From contig VXIS01000010.1 of NCBI GenBank assembly GCA_008704415.1, positions 186,001 to 250,000 of the forward strand: DNA of 64,000 nt, read 5' to 3'. Below, piece after piece: positions 35,172-46,049 of this stretch. Position 1 is the first letter of the stretch; every line of letters begins with the position of its first letter. This DNA is from Sphaerosporella brunnea. Taxonomy: Eukaryota > Ascomycota > Pezizomycetes > Pezizales > Pyronemataceae. The translations under genes were made by a program, and so were the position numbers. The notes under the pieces are model-generated. The model had not been told where the DNA came from, did not search any database, and saw nothing but the letters and a program-made list of their open reading frames with translations.

Positions 35172-36488
35172 ATGTAAGGCAAGAGGGTTGCATCAGACCC
35201 ACAAAGATCAACACATATTGATGGACATGTGCCGAGCCCGTGCGAGCCAAATCGCTTTCTGAGCCAAGCTGGCTCGACCTGGTCTCACTCTGAGCCGACT
35301 TTGGCGCGCCCCTTGTTGTGTTTGCTTCGATGTTGCAACATTCAAATGTCGTGCGTGTAATTCGTGGGTTGAACGGGAAAATTTAATCAGAGGATTCCTC
35401 CAAAAAACACCTTCGTTTTCACAACCACCTTTCAATCTCCGTTGCAGAGACCATGCTTCCATGCCATGGACGCGCCAGCCCCTCGGTATACTGTGTCCAC
35501 AGCCGAACACCGAATGCAAGACTTGTACCGCACAATGTCCGGAAGTTGAGGTAAATCTGGGTTGGATTCACCACAATATGCGGCATCAAACTGATTAGCT
35601 TGCCATTCCCGTCTGCGTCATTCCAAGTGAACCGTTCTTCGGGAGGGAGATATTAGGGCCGCTCAGACAGACGTTTATTCTGTTTAATCACGTTTCCAAA
35701 TATACCGCCGGTTTCGGCCGGTTCAGGATGAGCGCTCGTAACTGGAGCCCAATAGCAACCGTTCTTGCTTCTTGCTCCAGGCCGGGTATCGACCGTATAA
35801 ACGTGTAGTAACGGCTGAAAAGGTGTTACAACAGAACGGTTTATAGAGCCGGATAAACAGTCAGTTTCAAATTGGTATAAACGGGTCAGAAACGCCTGTC
35901 TGAGCGGCCCCATTATTCACAACCAGCGTAACCGGTTGCTGGAAGAATCCAGCCGCGCCGTTTTACTACTTCAACGTCGGCTTAAGGAGGAGAGTCTGAA
36001 GAATTGGGATCGCACCGGACTGACTGACCGGCTTGAGCAGAAGCAGGATGCCATGGAGGTCAACAGCAAGAGGTCTGTCGTGGCGCAGGCAGAGGCCTTT
36101 CAGGTAAACAGAATGGACAGCCAAGAAATGCACGGCTGCGGCAAGCAGCTCTTGAAGGCTTTGACTCCGGGCCTGACTGGACAGACATAGACTGATAAAG
36201 CTGCACACCAGGTTTTTTGTATACAGAGGCACGCAGAATGTGACCTTGTTCAACCTCCTACTTCTATACCGCCTCCGGCATTGGAAATGGTACAGCAGCC
36301 CCAGCTGAAGCTCGAGCTTTGCAGGGGCGGCTCAGATCAGCAAGCCAGCGTTGTGATGCGCCAAGCCGGAGTGACCCTACCCCACGCTGGGGCTGGTTCA
36401 TGGCCATCACTATCCACACGATTCCATGTTGGCGCCCATCACCGTTGCTCAAAACGTATATGTTGCCTTGACCCACGTTGCCCGCCAC
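35172..36488. other. 1.3-kb insertion relative to paralogous 3' flank
   Basis: The 3' flank of the paralogue is continuous from acacgccgcca to gaggaggaac (49822-49845), whereas here the matching parts are at about 35162-35172 and 36487-36500. The extra DNA holds a GGCTCG-rich repeat (35230-35310), the MITE at 35656 and a short charged ORF (35936-36187). Confidence 0.55.
35656..35910. mobile_element. MITE, 255 bp with 21-bp inverted repeats
   Basis: Ends GGGCCGCTCAGACAG... and its reverse complement match at 20 of 21 bases. Flanks tatta and catta differ at one of five bases, a plausible target duplication. No coding capacity. The superfamily cannot be set from the ends alone. Confidence 0.75.
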
Positions 36489-37600
36489 GCGAGGAGGAAC
36501 AGACAGCATGCGCTAGCTGACTACCTGCAGAGAAACAAAATCAGGCTGGTTCGAGCGTGCCTTTAATGGCGCCGGTCCCATTGCATGTGCAATGGCGCAA
36601 TAAGCACGTGTTTTTAGTGATGGACAAGGGGAGAGATGGTAAGATGGCTGGAGCTGAATTCGGACTTGTACCTAGAATTGCGTTCGTTCCGTGGACGTAC
36701 CCATCTCGCCGCATCAACCGCCCAATCCACCCGCCCCGATCAAACTCTCACCGCCCGTCCTCAGGTCTAATATAACCAACAACGCCCCACTACAACAAAT
36801 CGAGCATGGCAGCGGTTCCTGGCAGCAGAGGGTCAGGAATCTATCACAGGCTCGTTGTAACGGTTCCTTGAGCTTATAAGATCCGCTATTTCACATCTCC
36901 AAAGAAGGTCAAAACCTTTTCTGTAGCAGACTTGATAAATACCAAGATGATAGTGCAAAACAGGTCACTGCTCAACTCAATATTTGTTGATGATAGTCGA
37001 TACCATCCGGGCTGCTCGAAAGTCCGTATCAAAAGAAGAGAAAGAGAATTAATCTTGGAAAATCTGGCAGCTTTTATTGCCAACGACGCCAAATACATGA
37101 TGTGATAACATGAGGTCAGAGCTTGGTGACAAATTGGTAAAACAAGGAAATGATGGTCATAAAAGCTACACAGTCTGCCTTGCAAAGGCTTGATGATTCC
37201 AAATGGCATGGTGAAGAAAGGTAAAGAAACGAGTAGAATACTGATATGAAGCCATCGTTACTGTGACGTAGTTGCATATAGCTTTAGTAAGGAAATACGT
37301 AAGAGATCAACCATACTAAGTTTTATAATCTTACGCTCGTTCAACGGGCGGCTGCTCCGAGTCTTGCTGACGACGACGACAATGTGAGGTGGGCGTCCTT
37401 CAAGAAAACATGAGAACAATGTACGATGCTTGAAGCTCCAAGAACTCGCGTTGATTCATGCGTCGAGATACGTGTATGAAGTAGCTGCAAACACCATACT
37501 CAACTGGCAGCGCAGCTTATCGTCTTTGCCTATAAAAAAGAATCATTTTTCGCAAGCGCATTGCATGAAAGCAGAGCGTAATGGCCATTGGTGACTATGA

Positions 37601-37651
37601 TTCTGGCACCGCTGTTTTGAACTCCTTTTCAGCGCTGTCGGACCTCTCACA
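37601..37651 (+). pseudogene. acidic C-terminal fragment, copy 1
   Basis: Reads GDYDSGTAVLNSFSALSDLSQ then TGA, followed by ctgtacgga. It matches the C-terminal fragments at 46796, 57417 and 58401. No upstream coding sequence is preserved here. Confidence 0.5.
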
Positions 37652-38634
37652 GTGATCTGTACGGATATCAAACCAATAGCGATTACTAAGCAAATGTGCT
37701 GAGTTTTGGGTCTTCATTTGGCTTCGTTCGTTCGTAGTCAAGTGTATTGTCAGTATTCGACCGCAAACGATCATCACCGACCCACATACCTATCCTCTCT
37801 GCCCCCTTATTGGTACTATCCCATCAGACGTCCGCTGTTAGCCAACATTTGCGACAATAACGTGCAGCAAGAGTAAAACAAAGAAAAGAAAGCATGCCCG
37901 TAAAAATTGAAAATCAAAGCCATGGCCATCAAGGCCAAATCACCCCTCTCCTCCTGATTGCTCTTCAACTGATGATGACGAAGTATCCTCCTCTGGCACA
38001 GATCGACCAACCTTTGTCTCTCGCAACAACTGCAGGATATGCGCGCGGTCCTTCTACTCGCAAAAAGACCCGCGATTGACTGCCACGTCTTTCTCCACTG
38101 CGCCCGAAAGCCGGCGAATCAGCGATCGCACTGCATGAAAAGGTGCTCTCCTGTCTGCCGCGTTCCTGACATGCAAAAGAAACGATGTTCAGAGTCCCTC
38201 TTGTGGGGTTTGTCCCCGAGATAGGGCGTGGTGATTGCATGCCCGTAAGGAGTTGACGGTACCGGGATGCTAGCGCGTTCGTTTCATTCTTGACAGTGGG
38301 TCGAAAGCCAGTCTTGTCCCACGGCGCATAGGATGAGCGGAGTATCGTACTTTGGCGGATCCATTGCCTAGTGCATGGCTGCGGGCGATCGTATGCTCTG
38401 CACCAGCTGGAGGAGCAGGTGTAGCAGCAGGTCGGGAATCCTATCACATATCTAAGTTCAACCGAACGACCAACGTCCTCGGCAGCAAGAAATTCAGCAG
38501 GTTCAAAACTCCAGGGTGACAAGAACGCCACGCGCAAGGAATAATGATTAGAGGTGGCTGGCACGCCGCGTCGAAAGCGACTCCAACCATGACCGATTAC
38601 AGTCTATACGGCGAACGGTGCGGTCGCGTCATCT

Positions 38635-40200
38635 TTGACGTCGCCGAGCTGTGTGAACTGTTCGATTCCCACGGCGTTGACCTGCCCAAGGATGTTCACG
38701 ACGGCAATCAGTGCCAATCACTGGCCATACCGGCCGGAGACACCGTGCGAGCAGACGGTGCTGCGGTGGTTCTTCGACTACATCCAGCCAGTGGTGTCTC
38801 CAACAACGAGCCCAACGGAGTACGAAACCGCATACGAGCCGTCGGGCAATGTGATCCTGGAAAGCGACGATGCGAAGCGCAAGTGTGATCTCCATGTTTG
38901 CAGCCGCGTCCCTGGAAGCCAGGAGCGAACGCGTTGGGACCAGGTGCGCGTGATTGGCGAGCTGAAGGCGAATCCGGAGCAAGATGCACTCGACGCGACC
39001 TTCATCCAGCTGGCCAACTACCTCCGCAAGATTTTCGGCACGCAGCCCCGGCGAAGCTGTGTCTTGGCATTTACGCTGTGTGGCGCTGTCATGCGTGTCT
39101 TTCGCTTCGACCGCTCCGCCGCGATGGCGTCGACCGCGATCGATATTCATTGATGCCCGTTCACCTTCCCGGCCACCATGCGTGCTTTCGTCCACATTAA
39201 TGCGGAAGAAATAGGGTTTGATCCGTCTATTCGGTGGAGACGCAGGCCGGAGTCGAGAAGACGGTGACATGCGGCAGTTGACGGAATGCGTGTACGATCC
39301 TACAGTCCATTTCGGTCTGCCAACCATGGCGGCGCCGTTTATCATCGCGGATGGAACCGAGTACCGCATCGACCCGAGCTTCACCGTTCGACGGTATGCG
39401 ATTGCCACGCGAGAAACTGTCTGCTGGCGGGCAAAACTATTCGACGCCCCGAGATTCTCATTGGTCTTACGTGATCAAAGACCAATGGCGTGCCGCGGAG
39501 CGGTGGCTTCCTTCCACGCATCGCCTCTGGCACTCGAGAATTGCCTGGATACATGTGGCACACGGACCCGACTCTAAACGGCACCGTGGTCGATGTTGCA
39601 AGCTACGTACACTGGAATATGAAGATTTCACCAGCAGGGGGGTACACCATCGCATTGAATCGCCGCCCGCGCCGACAACAACAAGCTGCAAACTATACCG
39701 CACCTCCGGCACCGCCCGCCTCCAACAGCGCATCAAAACCAGGCTTATCATGACCCCTCTCGGCCAGCCTCTCCTGTCATTCACTCCCTACAAGGACCTC
39801 CTGCTTTCGCTCCGCGACGCAATCCTCCCAATCCTCGGTCATCACCACATGTACTCAACCCACGGCATTGTACACCGCGACATCTCGCTCAACAACGTCC
39901 GCCGGCGCCCTGCATCACCGCCGCACGGGTTCCTGATCGGCTTCGACTTCGCCATCCTGCGCTCACGGCAGCAGTCATCCGGCGCCAACTTGATCACCGG
40001 CACGTTCAACTACATGACGATCAACGAGCTTTGGGGGTTGCACACGGAATACCACAACCCCATCCACGACCAAGAGTCGGTCAACTACGTGCTACTCGAC
40101 ATCTGCATCAACTACGACGGCAGCGGTCAGCGCCGGCAGCCCCCGCCTGGTGATGCAAACGAGCTCGAGGTCGGTGTAACGCAGAGGGTCGGGAACAGAC
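38635..40200 (+). pseudogene. FunK1-type protein kinase pseudogene
   Basis: FunK1 is a fungal protein-kinase family of unknown substrate. The N-terminal segment (38635-39153) has VRVIGELKANPEQDALDATF and LANYLRKIFGTQPRRSC, family hallmarks. The following segments are NAEEIGFDPSI (about 39201), IATRETVCWRAK (about 39399) and YVIKDQW (about 39468). The C-lobe in another frame has GIVHRDISLNNV (39864-39899), GFDFAI in place of DFG, GTFNYMTINEL and HDQESVNYVLLDICINYDG. At least two frame changes separate the parts, so no full kinase can be made. The order and spacing match an otherwise complete gene. Confidence 0.85.
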
Positions 40201-40454
40201 TGAAGGGGCCCAAGGTACTCACGTACGGAGGGGTAACAGACAGGTTCAGGAACAAGGGGTCAAGATGTGGTCCAGAGGTGGGCGAGAGGGGCGATGCATG
40301 GGGTCTAGGACTCAGATCGGAACCGCGGTACTCAGATTGACATACGAAGGTTCAGTGAAGAGAAAAGGAAAAGAAAGCAAACAGCAAAACGGATCTATAT
40401 CGTCCACGTGATCGCCGCGCCCCGCGCCGAACATAACCTCGGTAGTGCCGCAAC

Positions 40455-41287
40455 ACCCTAATCCAACCTCGCGCCGTGAGAATTCCATATGGAGTAAAGG
40501 CCGGTAGCTGATTTGGACTGGGAGAGCAACATGACTCCCGCGGGGCCAGGCCACACGTCCACCATCCATGGGGGGGATAGATTTGAATACTGCGAGAGAA
40601 TGAGCGTCGTTTGATGCCCTATATCTGTGAATCTGAGCTCATTCTATACAGAGTAAATGCCGGTAGCACATTTTGACCCGCAGAGCCACAAGCCCCGTTG
40701 CGGGGCGACCATACATGACATCCATGGGGGGATAAATTTGTAGACACAGGAAAGCTGACCACCCTTTGATGCCCTATATACTTACGTTTGAGATCATTCC
40801 ATACAGAGTAAAGGCCGGTAGTACATTTTGACACGGAGAGCCACTGGACCAGTCGCGGGGCCATCCCACATGACCACCATTTATTGGGAGACAAATTTGT
40901 AGAGACAGCGAGGATGACCGCCCGTTGACATCCTATATTCTTAAGTTTGAGCTCATTCCATAGAGAGTAAAGGGCGGTAGCTGATTTTGACAGTGAGAGG
41001 GACATGACCCGTCGCGGGGCCACCCCACATAATGCCCATCCATTGGAGGATCGATTTGAATACACGGACCGGATGAGCGTTGTTTGAACCCCGATATCTG
41101 TTAGTTTCAGCTCCTCCTATACAGAGTAAAGGGCGGTAGCTGATTTTGACCAAGAGCCACATGACCTGTTGCGTAGCCACCCCACTTGACAACCATTCAT
41201 AGGGGGATAAATTTGTAGACACAGGGAGGATGACCGCCGTTGAATGTTCTGTATTCTTACGTTCGAGTTCATTCCATACAGAGTAAT
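40455..41287 (-). repeat. satellite, five units of about 158 bp
   Basis: GAGTAAA-GGCGGTAGC landmarks recur at 40491, 40651, 40806, 40965, 41124 and (partial) 41281, giving periods of 160, 155, 159, 159 and 157 bp. Units are diverged but alignable throughout. Because the period is close to 53 codons, long minus-strand frames persist (for example 40619-41065), with repeated SATALYSLWNEL-like text; I regard these as by-products. The period is near nucleosomal repeat length. Confidence 0.88.
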
Positions 41288-41428
41288 GTACATGTGATCA
41301 TATCTCGTTGCCTTGATATACTTGACATGTTTTTGGGCGCACCTCGAAGGGTCGTGGGACAAAAGGCTTACGCACAAGCTATCTGAGCGCATCTTCAACT
41401 GATGACCAACAGGGCTTGACGGTAGCGA

Positions 41429-41640
41429 GCGCACGGCCTGGGTGTCTGTGTAAGTATACAAAATAGGCGGTGAGAGGATGTTTTACATCTCGGAGTTGAC
41501 GGTGCAAAAGAACAGGGTCTAACACACGCCGTCTTCCCCGTGCAAACAGTTCTGCTCTAATTAAGATGCAGCGCGCACGGCCCGGTAAACTGGCACCGAA
41601 GTAGCTGATGCCTGGTTGTCTCTGTCATTATACGGAATAG
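41429..41640 (-). repeat. dispersed repeat R, copy 1
   Basis: First of four copies in 2.2 kb. Landmarks: cacggcctgg, tatac-aaatagg, gcaaaa-aacaggg, cccgtgcaaacagttctg, gatgcag and ggtaaa. It directly abuts the truncated Tad copy. Confidence 0.7.
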
Positions 41641-41664
41641 GTGATCAAGGATGATGTGACATGT

Positions 41665-42465
41665 GGTTTTGTTTTAATCATATCGTATTCGGCTGCTTGC
41701 AGCCATGACATATGTAAAAAACAAAAGACTATGCTACCCCTTCCGCAGAGCCGACTACATAGGCCTGCGGCTCATCTAAGAAAAACGGACAAAGATGATC
41801 ACCCTGAATTGTAAAAGCGCACCAAGGAAAAGCAGTCTTATAACAGGATGCCTGTATCTGGCCATGATCAGACTTTGGTAATGTTTAGGACGTCCATGAC
41901 GGCGTCCGTGCACCTATCATCTGCCAATAGCGCAGAGATGGCCGTCGCCGGCCAGCGCTTCCGGCCTCCTCCCTTGGTCACCTCCAAAACCCTCCTTCAG
42001 AGGACCCGCGGCTCGTTCCTCCACCTCTTACAAAATTTGAAAAGGTGGTCTCGTTTCTGGACGGCACTCCTGTCGCATCAGCCCCACCTGGTATCCGCTC
42101 GTCGGCCCGTCTTGAGGAGGTATGGGCCTGGGGCTCTTTGCCGGTGCGGAGTTGGTAGAAGAGTGCCGCCAGCGACTTTTTGGTTTTGGGCGCGTTGGCT
42201 CGGGCTTCTTTCGTCGTCGGTAGTCCGTTTTGACGGTGCAGTGCTTTGGCAAGCCATTTGTCTCTGTCCCTGGACCTTGCCTGAGTGGTCTGGCGGCCGA
42301 TTGCGGCAAGCTCCGTGGTGCCGAGGAGGTCGTCGGCCAAGTGTTTGCTGTGGCGTTGTGCCACTGCCTTGTCATCCTTGTCCGCCAGCTCGTTGTCCGT
42401 TATGCCTTCGTGGGCCGGCACCCAGCGGTACTCCACTGTAACATGTGGTGATCCTAGCACTGGTG
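41665..42465 (-). mobile_element. 5'-truncated Tad-like copy 2
   Basis: Minus-strand element retaining only the RNase H end of ORF2 and the 3' untranslated region. It shares cttggtgcgc and the hairpin position with the 4.9-kb copy, and ends in a similar A-rich tail (GATTAAAACAAAACC). Protein identity with the first copy is partial, so it belongs to a different subfamily. Confidence 0.85.
41978..42460 (-). pseudogene. Tad-like ORF2 C-terminal fragment
   Basis: A 160-codon frame with the last RNase H motif VEYRWVPAHEGITDNELADK, then the linker seen in copy 1 (RDRDKWLAKAL, KSLAALFYQLRTGK). The terminal zinc knuckle is destroyed by a frame change near 42080. The 5' end is the element's truncation point. 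Confidence 0.82.
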
Positions 42466-42556
42466 TTCGGCGATGTTGAGTCCCACTTGTCCACCTTCTC
42501 TACACGTTGCCGTCTTTGGGCGCACCTCAAACAGTCCCGAAACAGCACGGTAGTGA

Positions 42557-42735
42557 ACACACGGCCTGGTTGTCATTGTCAGTATACGAAATAGGTGGTG
42601 AGAGGAGTTTCAGATGGTAGAGTTGACAGCGCAAAAAAACAGGGAGCTAACGCACGCCCTGTTCCCCGTGCAACCAGTTCTGCTGTAATGAAGATGCAGG
42701 ACCCACAGACTGGTAAAATGCTTGGCACAAGCCGA
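42557..42735 (-). repeat. dispersed repeat R, copy 2
   Basis: Best preserved copy, with GCGCAAAAAAACAGGG followed by cacgccctgttccccgtgcaa. CAGGG and CCCTG make a small inverted repeat. On the minus strand it encodes a frame ending TTYFVY and stop, so it may be the 3' end of a degraded coding element. Confidence 0.72.
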
Positions 42736-43022
42736 CGCAGAGAAATCCTCCACCACTGCCTCGTCATCAGAAAGTCCAGGACATTCCTCCATCGCATCTT
42801 CATCTTTGTGGTCGTCGTTGTCGTCCGCGCGCGCCTTCCTGGCAGCCTCCACCGCCAAAGGAGCATGCAAGACATACTCAACCGTATGAGTACTTGATCG
42901 CCGGCACGTGTTCGCTGCATTGGAGGCAGCGCCGATGTTGGGGTGGTTTCTGGAATCCTCTGCCAATAAAAATCAAGCTGCTTGACCACTGTGCCTCATA
43001 CAAATGATGATCCTGTGCCTGA

Positions 43023-43150
43023 TAGCGCAAAAAAAGAGGGACCTAACACCCACTGTTCCTCGTTCAAACGGTTCTGCTCTGATTAAGGTGCAGAACTCAC
43101 GGGCCAGTAAAATGACACCAAGGTGGCCGATGCCTGGTTCATCTCCGTGG
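43023..43150 (-). repeat. dispersed repeat R, copy 3
   Basis: Shares the gcgcaaaaaaa, gttctgctctgattaaggtgcag and gatgcctggtt landmarks with copies 1 and 2. Confidence 0.68.
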
Positions 43151-43205
43151 ATATTACATGCGATGATATATTGTCACCTGGATGTACTTGTGGCAATGAG
43201 TGGAG

Positions 43206-43416
43206 TGTTGAGTGTAGAGTGATGCCGTAGGCATCACTCTACCCTCTATGGTGTAGCCGAGTATAAACTCTATCAGGAATGTAGTTAGATTAGAGTATAA
43301 GCCAGTGAGCCACTTCTGCACTTAAGGTGCAGTAACGGCGTCACTAGCTCTTTACCTTCAATACAATCTCTTCACCCACCTCTTAGTGTCCGCTGCGTAC
43401 AAACTTGCTGTCAACA
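43206..43416 (+). mobile_element. solo copia-type LTR, family B
   Basis: Starts TGTTGAGTGTAG and ends GCTGTCAACA, 211 bp. Homologous to the LTR at 24356. Just inside the start is a perfect hairpin of 13-bp arms with a 3-base loop (about 43213-43241). Flanks tggag and cgggg match at three of five bases, so the target duplication is doubtful. Confidence 0.68.
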
Positions 43417-43501
43417 CGGGGCACACGTACATGTGTGTCAAATACAGTTGAGCGATCATCTATGTAATGGAACGTACCACCCGCATGTCTTCTGCCATGA
43501 T

Positions 43502-43595
43502 GGCGCAAAAAAACAGGGATAAAACACACGCCCTGTTCCGCGTGCAAACAGTTCTGCTCTGGTGATGATGCCGAACCCACGGATTGATGAGCGCG
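43502..43595 (-). repeat. dispersed repeat R, copy 4
   Basis: Core of the repeat only: GCGCAAAAAAACAGGG, cgccctgttcc, gtgcaaacagttctgctct. Confidence 0.68.
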
Positions 43596-43854
43596 GCTCT
43601 CGTACATGTGGTAATCCTAACACTGATGTTAGAAACAGTCGAGTCTGACCAACTATGCAATCGCATATACCACCGTCATGTGTGCGGCGCACCGCCTAGA
43701 GCCAACAGACTTCCCCGCAAGCGATTCGAACGCGTCTTCAAACAATGACCACATGTTGGCGTCTCTCATGTGCAAGGTAGTAATTTGATGGCCGCAACGA
43801 AGATTTGCGGTTGCTTTGTCAATGTAGGACAAGGCGTGACAGTCGCGGTTGTCC

Positions 43855-44230
43855 TCAGCGCACACGGCCTGGTTGTGTCTGGACGGAGACGTACCGGGTG
43901 GCAATGCTGTTGATGTGGACATTCACGATGACTGGTTGGTCAGCGCGAGGGATGACTCCTATTTCTACGTCCACGTCCAGGTCCTGTGCCGACTCCGGCA
44001 CGTCCTGCACCTCCTCCACGTCGTGCTCGTCCTCAGACTCCTCCGCGTCGTCGGACTCCTTCTCGTTGTCAGACTGCCCACAGCCGTCCGACTGCTCCTT
44101 GTTCTCAGACTCCTCAGAGTGGTCGGACTCCGCTTCTTCGTCCTCTGTATCCTCGTGATCATCGTCGTCGTCCTCACCGGCAAGCTCCTTCTCGCCGGGG
44201 CATCCAAGATGGATCCAATTGTGGGACATC
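43855..44230 (-). pseudogene. acidic protein remnant A
   Basis: Minus-strand frame with HNWIHLGCPGE, a long Asp/Glu/Ser tract (about 70 residues) and a conserved-looking end (DVDVEIGVIPRADQP). The paralogous remnant at 46.05-46.5 kb starts with NGIYLGCPGG, so both derive from one repeated gene or transposon. No enzymatic domain is visible. Confidence 0.5.
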
Positions 44231-44519
44231 CAGAGCACCAACAAAAGCGGCGGTGTGCACATTGTTCCCCCGCTGTGGGACATTCCCAGTGGGTTCGGGG
44301 GGCAAATCTGATGGTCTGATTTGCGGTTTGCACGCGAGTGCTGAGACCCGATGGATACCAAAATGGGGCCGGCTGGGCTTGCTGTTTGATCAGCCCGGAT
44401 ACGAAGCCCGCGCTGCCTGGCTGTGGCTGCGCCTTTGCATGTATAAGTCGCGAATTGGTACAGAGTGATAACCAGTGAAGCAAAACAATGATGTCCATCC
44501 TTCATACCCGAGCAACAGC

Positions 44520-44610
44520 TCATGCAGCCCACAGCCAGCCAGCCGAGCTCCGAAGGCCGGGTTTTTGATCAGCCCAACGCAGCCTGGCTGGCTGGCTAGT
44601 GAGAACACTG
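44520..44610. repeat. GC hairpin and related repeat
   Basis: Arms agccagccag and ctggctggct can pair around a 45-base spacer. The sequence after it (gagaacactggcggct) resembles 26937-26955 (gagaacactgctggct), so it is part of another dispersed repeat. Confidence 0.5.
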
Positions 44611-45350
44611 GCGGCTACAACGACGAAACAAAACTCTTCAAAATACCGCTACCAAAGCACTGCGACCGTTGCCAATTCCATGGTCCTCAAGCTAATCATT
44701 CTCGGCATCTGCGACATGTAACATTCACCATGACGACCTTGTTCGTATACTGAGCGACAACCAGGCCCGAAATCAATACCTGTGCCCCACGGAAAATCAC
44801 TGTCGTCAAGCCGTGTCTTTCATCAACGCAACAACGGCAAATCTTTGTTGCGGTCATCACATCTCGAACTTGGACGTGAGATGCCAACTGGTGGCGAGCA
44901 GTTGCAGAAGCCCGCACATCACTGGCAAGGAGGCCTGCTGTCTCGAGACCCTTTGAGGTCCGCCCAAAGAAGAAAACCTGTCCCCGATATGGACACGTGG
45001 GACTCAACATCGCAGAACACATGAGGGCTGTATGTTCGATTACGTCCTTGGTCAGACTCTACTGTTGCTAATATCATTGCTATACCGCACCCAGCCGATA
45101 CGTTTAGGGTCGTGAAGTCCGTCACGTCCGTGCTGATCGATCAGACACCGCTGAGGCTGGCACCTTCCCGCGCAAAAACTTCGCAATTTACGGTGCGCAC
45201 CCCCGTCTCGAAATAAACCATCGGCAGGTCAGGAACGTCGCCCAGCCTGGGCGGTGTCGCGGTGGGCGGTATCTCTCGTCCGCTCATTCTGTGGCTAATG
45301 ATGACTTATTAACATCACCTGCCTCGGCTGCCTGGGGTAGGGTCTGATAG

Positions 45351-45896
45351 GTACCGTCATCGAGCCCCTTTCCGGGCCATCGCGTGACGTTCTTCGAGGT
45401 TTTGCCTGGTCATGGCACTTCGTTCCTTGAGTTTAGGCATATTGGCGGTGCTGGATTCGATCGTCGTCGCAGTGAACTTTCGAAAGACGACCATGCTGCT
45501 CGCGGAGTTGGTGCTGCATTCAATCGTCGTCGCTGTGAACATTCGAAAGACGGCCATGCCGCTCGTGGAGTTGGTGCTGCATTCGATCGTCGTCGCTGTG
45601 AACATTCGAAAGACGACCATGCCGATCGTGGGGTTGGTGCTGCATTCAATCGTCGTCGCCGTGAACTTCAAGAGGCCATTCATAGGGCCTCGGACGAGAC
45701 CTTGGAGACCACGATGGACCGCCTCAAGAACATTGTGGTCTCATTCCACGACCAGACCAAGCTCGCGGTTTGCGCGAGACTTGACGTACGCGGTTTAGTG
45801 AACCTAGTGGTTTTACAATTGCACTTTTTAGGAGCGGATGAGGGCTGGTGGCTGCCAGCAGCCCAGAATCCCCTGGGAAGCCCACCGTGGGCATAA
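45351..45896 (+). CDS. ORF with 21-residue tandem repeats
   Basis: An open frame from 45351 to 45896 (first shown start is non-ATG). It holds four 63-bp units (45447-45698) that translate to RGVGAAFDRRRCEHSKDDHAA-like repeats. After them comes a non-repeated part with TMDRLKNIVVSFHDQTK. Both other frames are also open over the repeat, so coding is not certain. No family recognised. Confidence 0.35.
   Translation, partial: VPSSSPFPGHRVTFFEVLPGHGTSFLEFRHIGGAGFDRRRSELSKDDHAARGVGAAFNRRRCEHSKDGHAARGVGAAFDRRRCEHSKDDHADRGVGAAFNRRRRELQEAIHRASDETLETTMDRLKNIVVSFHDQTKLAVCARLDVRGLVNLVVLQLHFLGADEGWWLPAAQNPLGSPPWA
45447..45698. repeat. 63-bp minisatellite, four units
   Basis: Head-to-tail units beginning GGTGCTGCATTCAATCGTCG, period exactly 63 at 45447, 45510, 45573 and 45636. 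The period is a multiple of three, so the frame is kept. Confidence 0.9.
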
Positions 45897-46049
45897 TAGA
45901 CATGCGCGTGTCACCCGTAAAGTTTCCGGGTGGATGCGGTAGAAGTGACGCGTTTATGTCAAACATGAGAATGTTTCCATGTGGCAGCAACCACCACAGG
46001 TACGTGTGCCGCGCTCATCGGTGCAAATTCATCAAGGCGATAAAATAAC

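Noticed and set aside
40619..41065. 148-codon minus ORF with internal repeats
   Set aside because: It is the translation of the 158-bp satellite; unit lengths are not all multiples of three and the frame is not maintained across the array.
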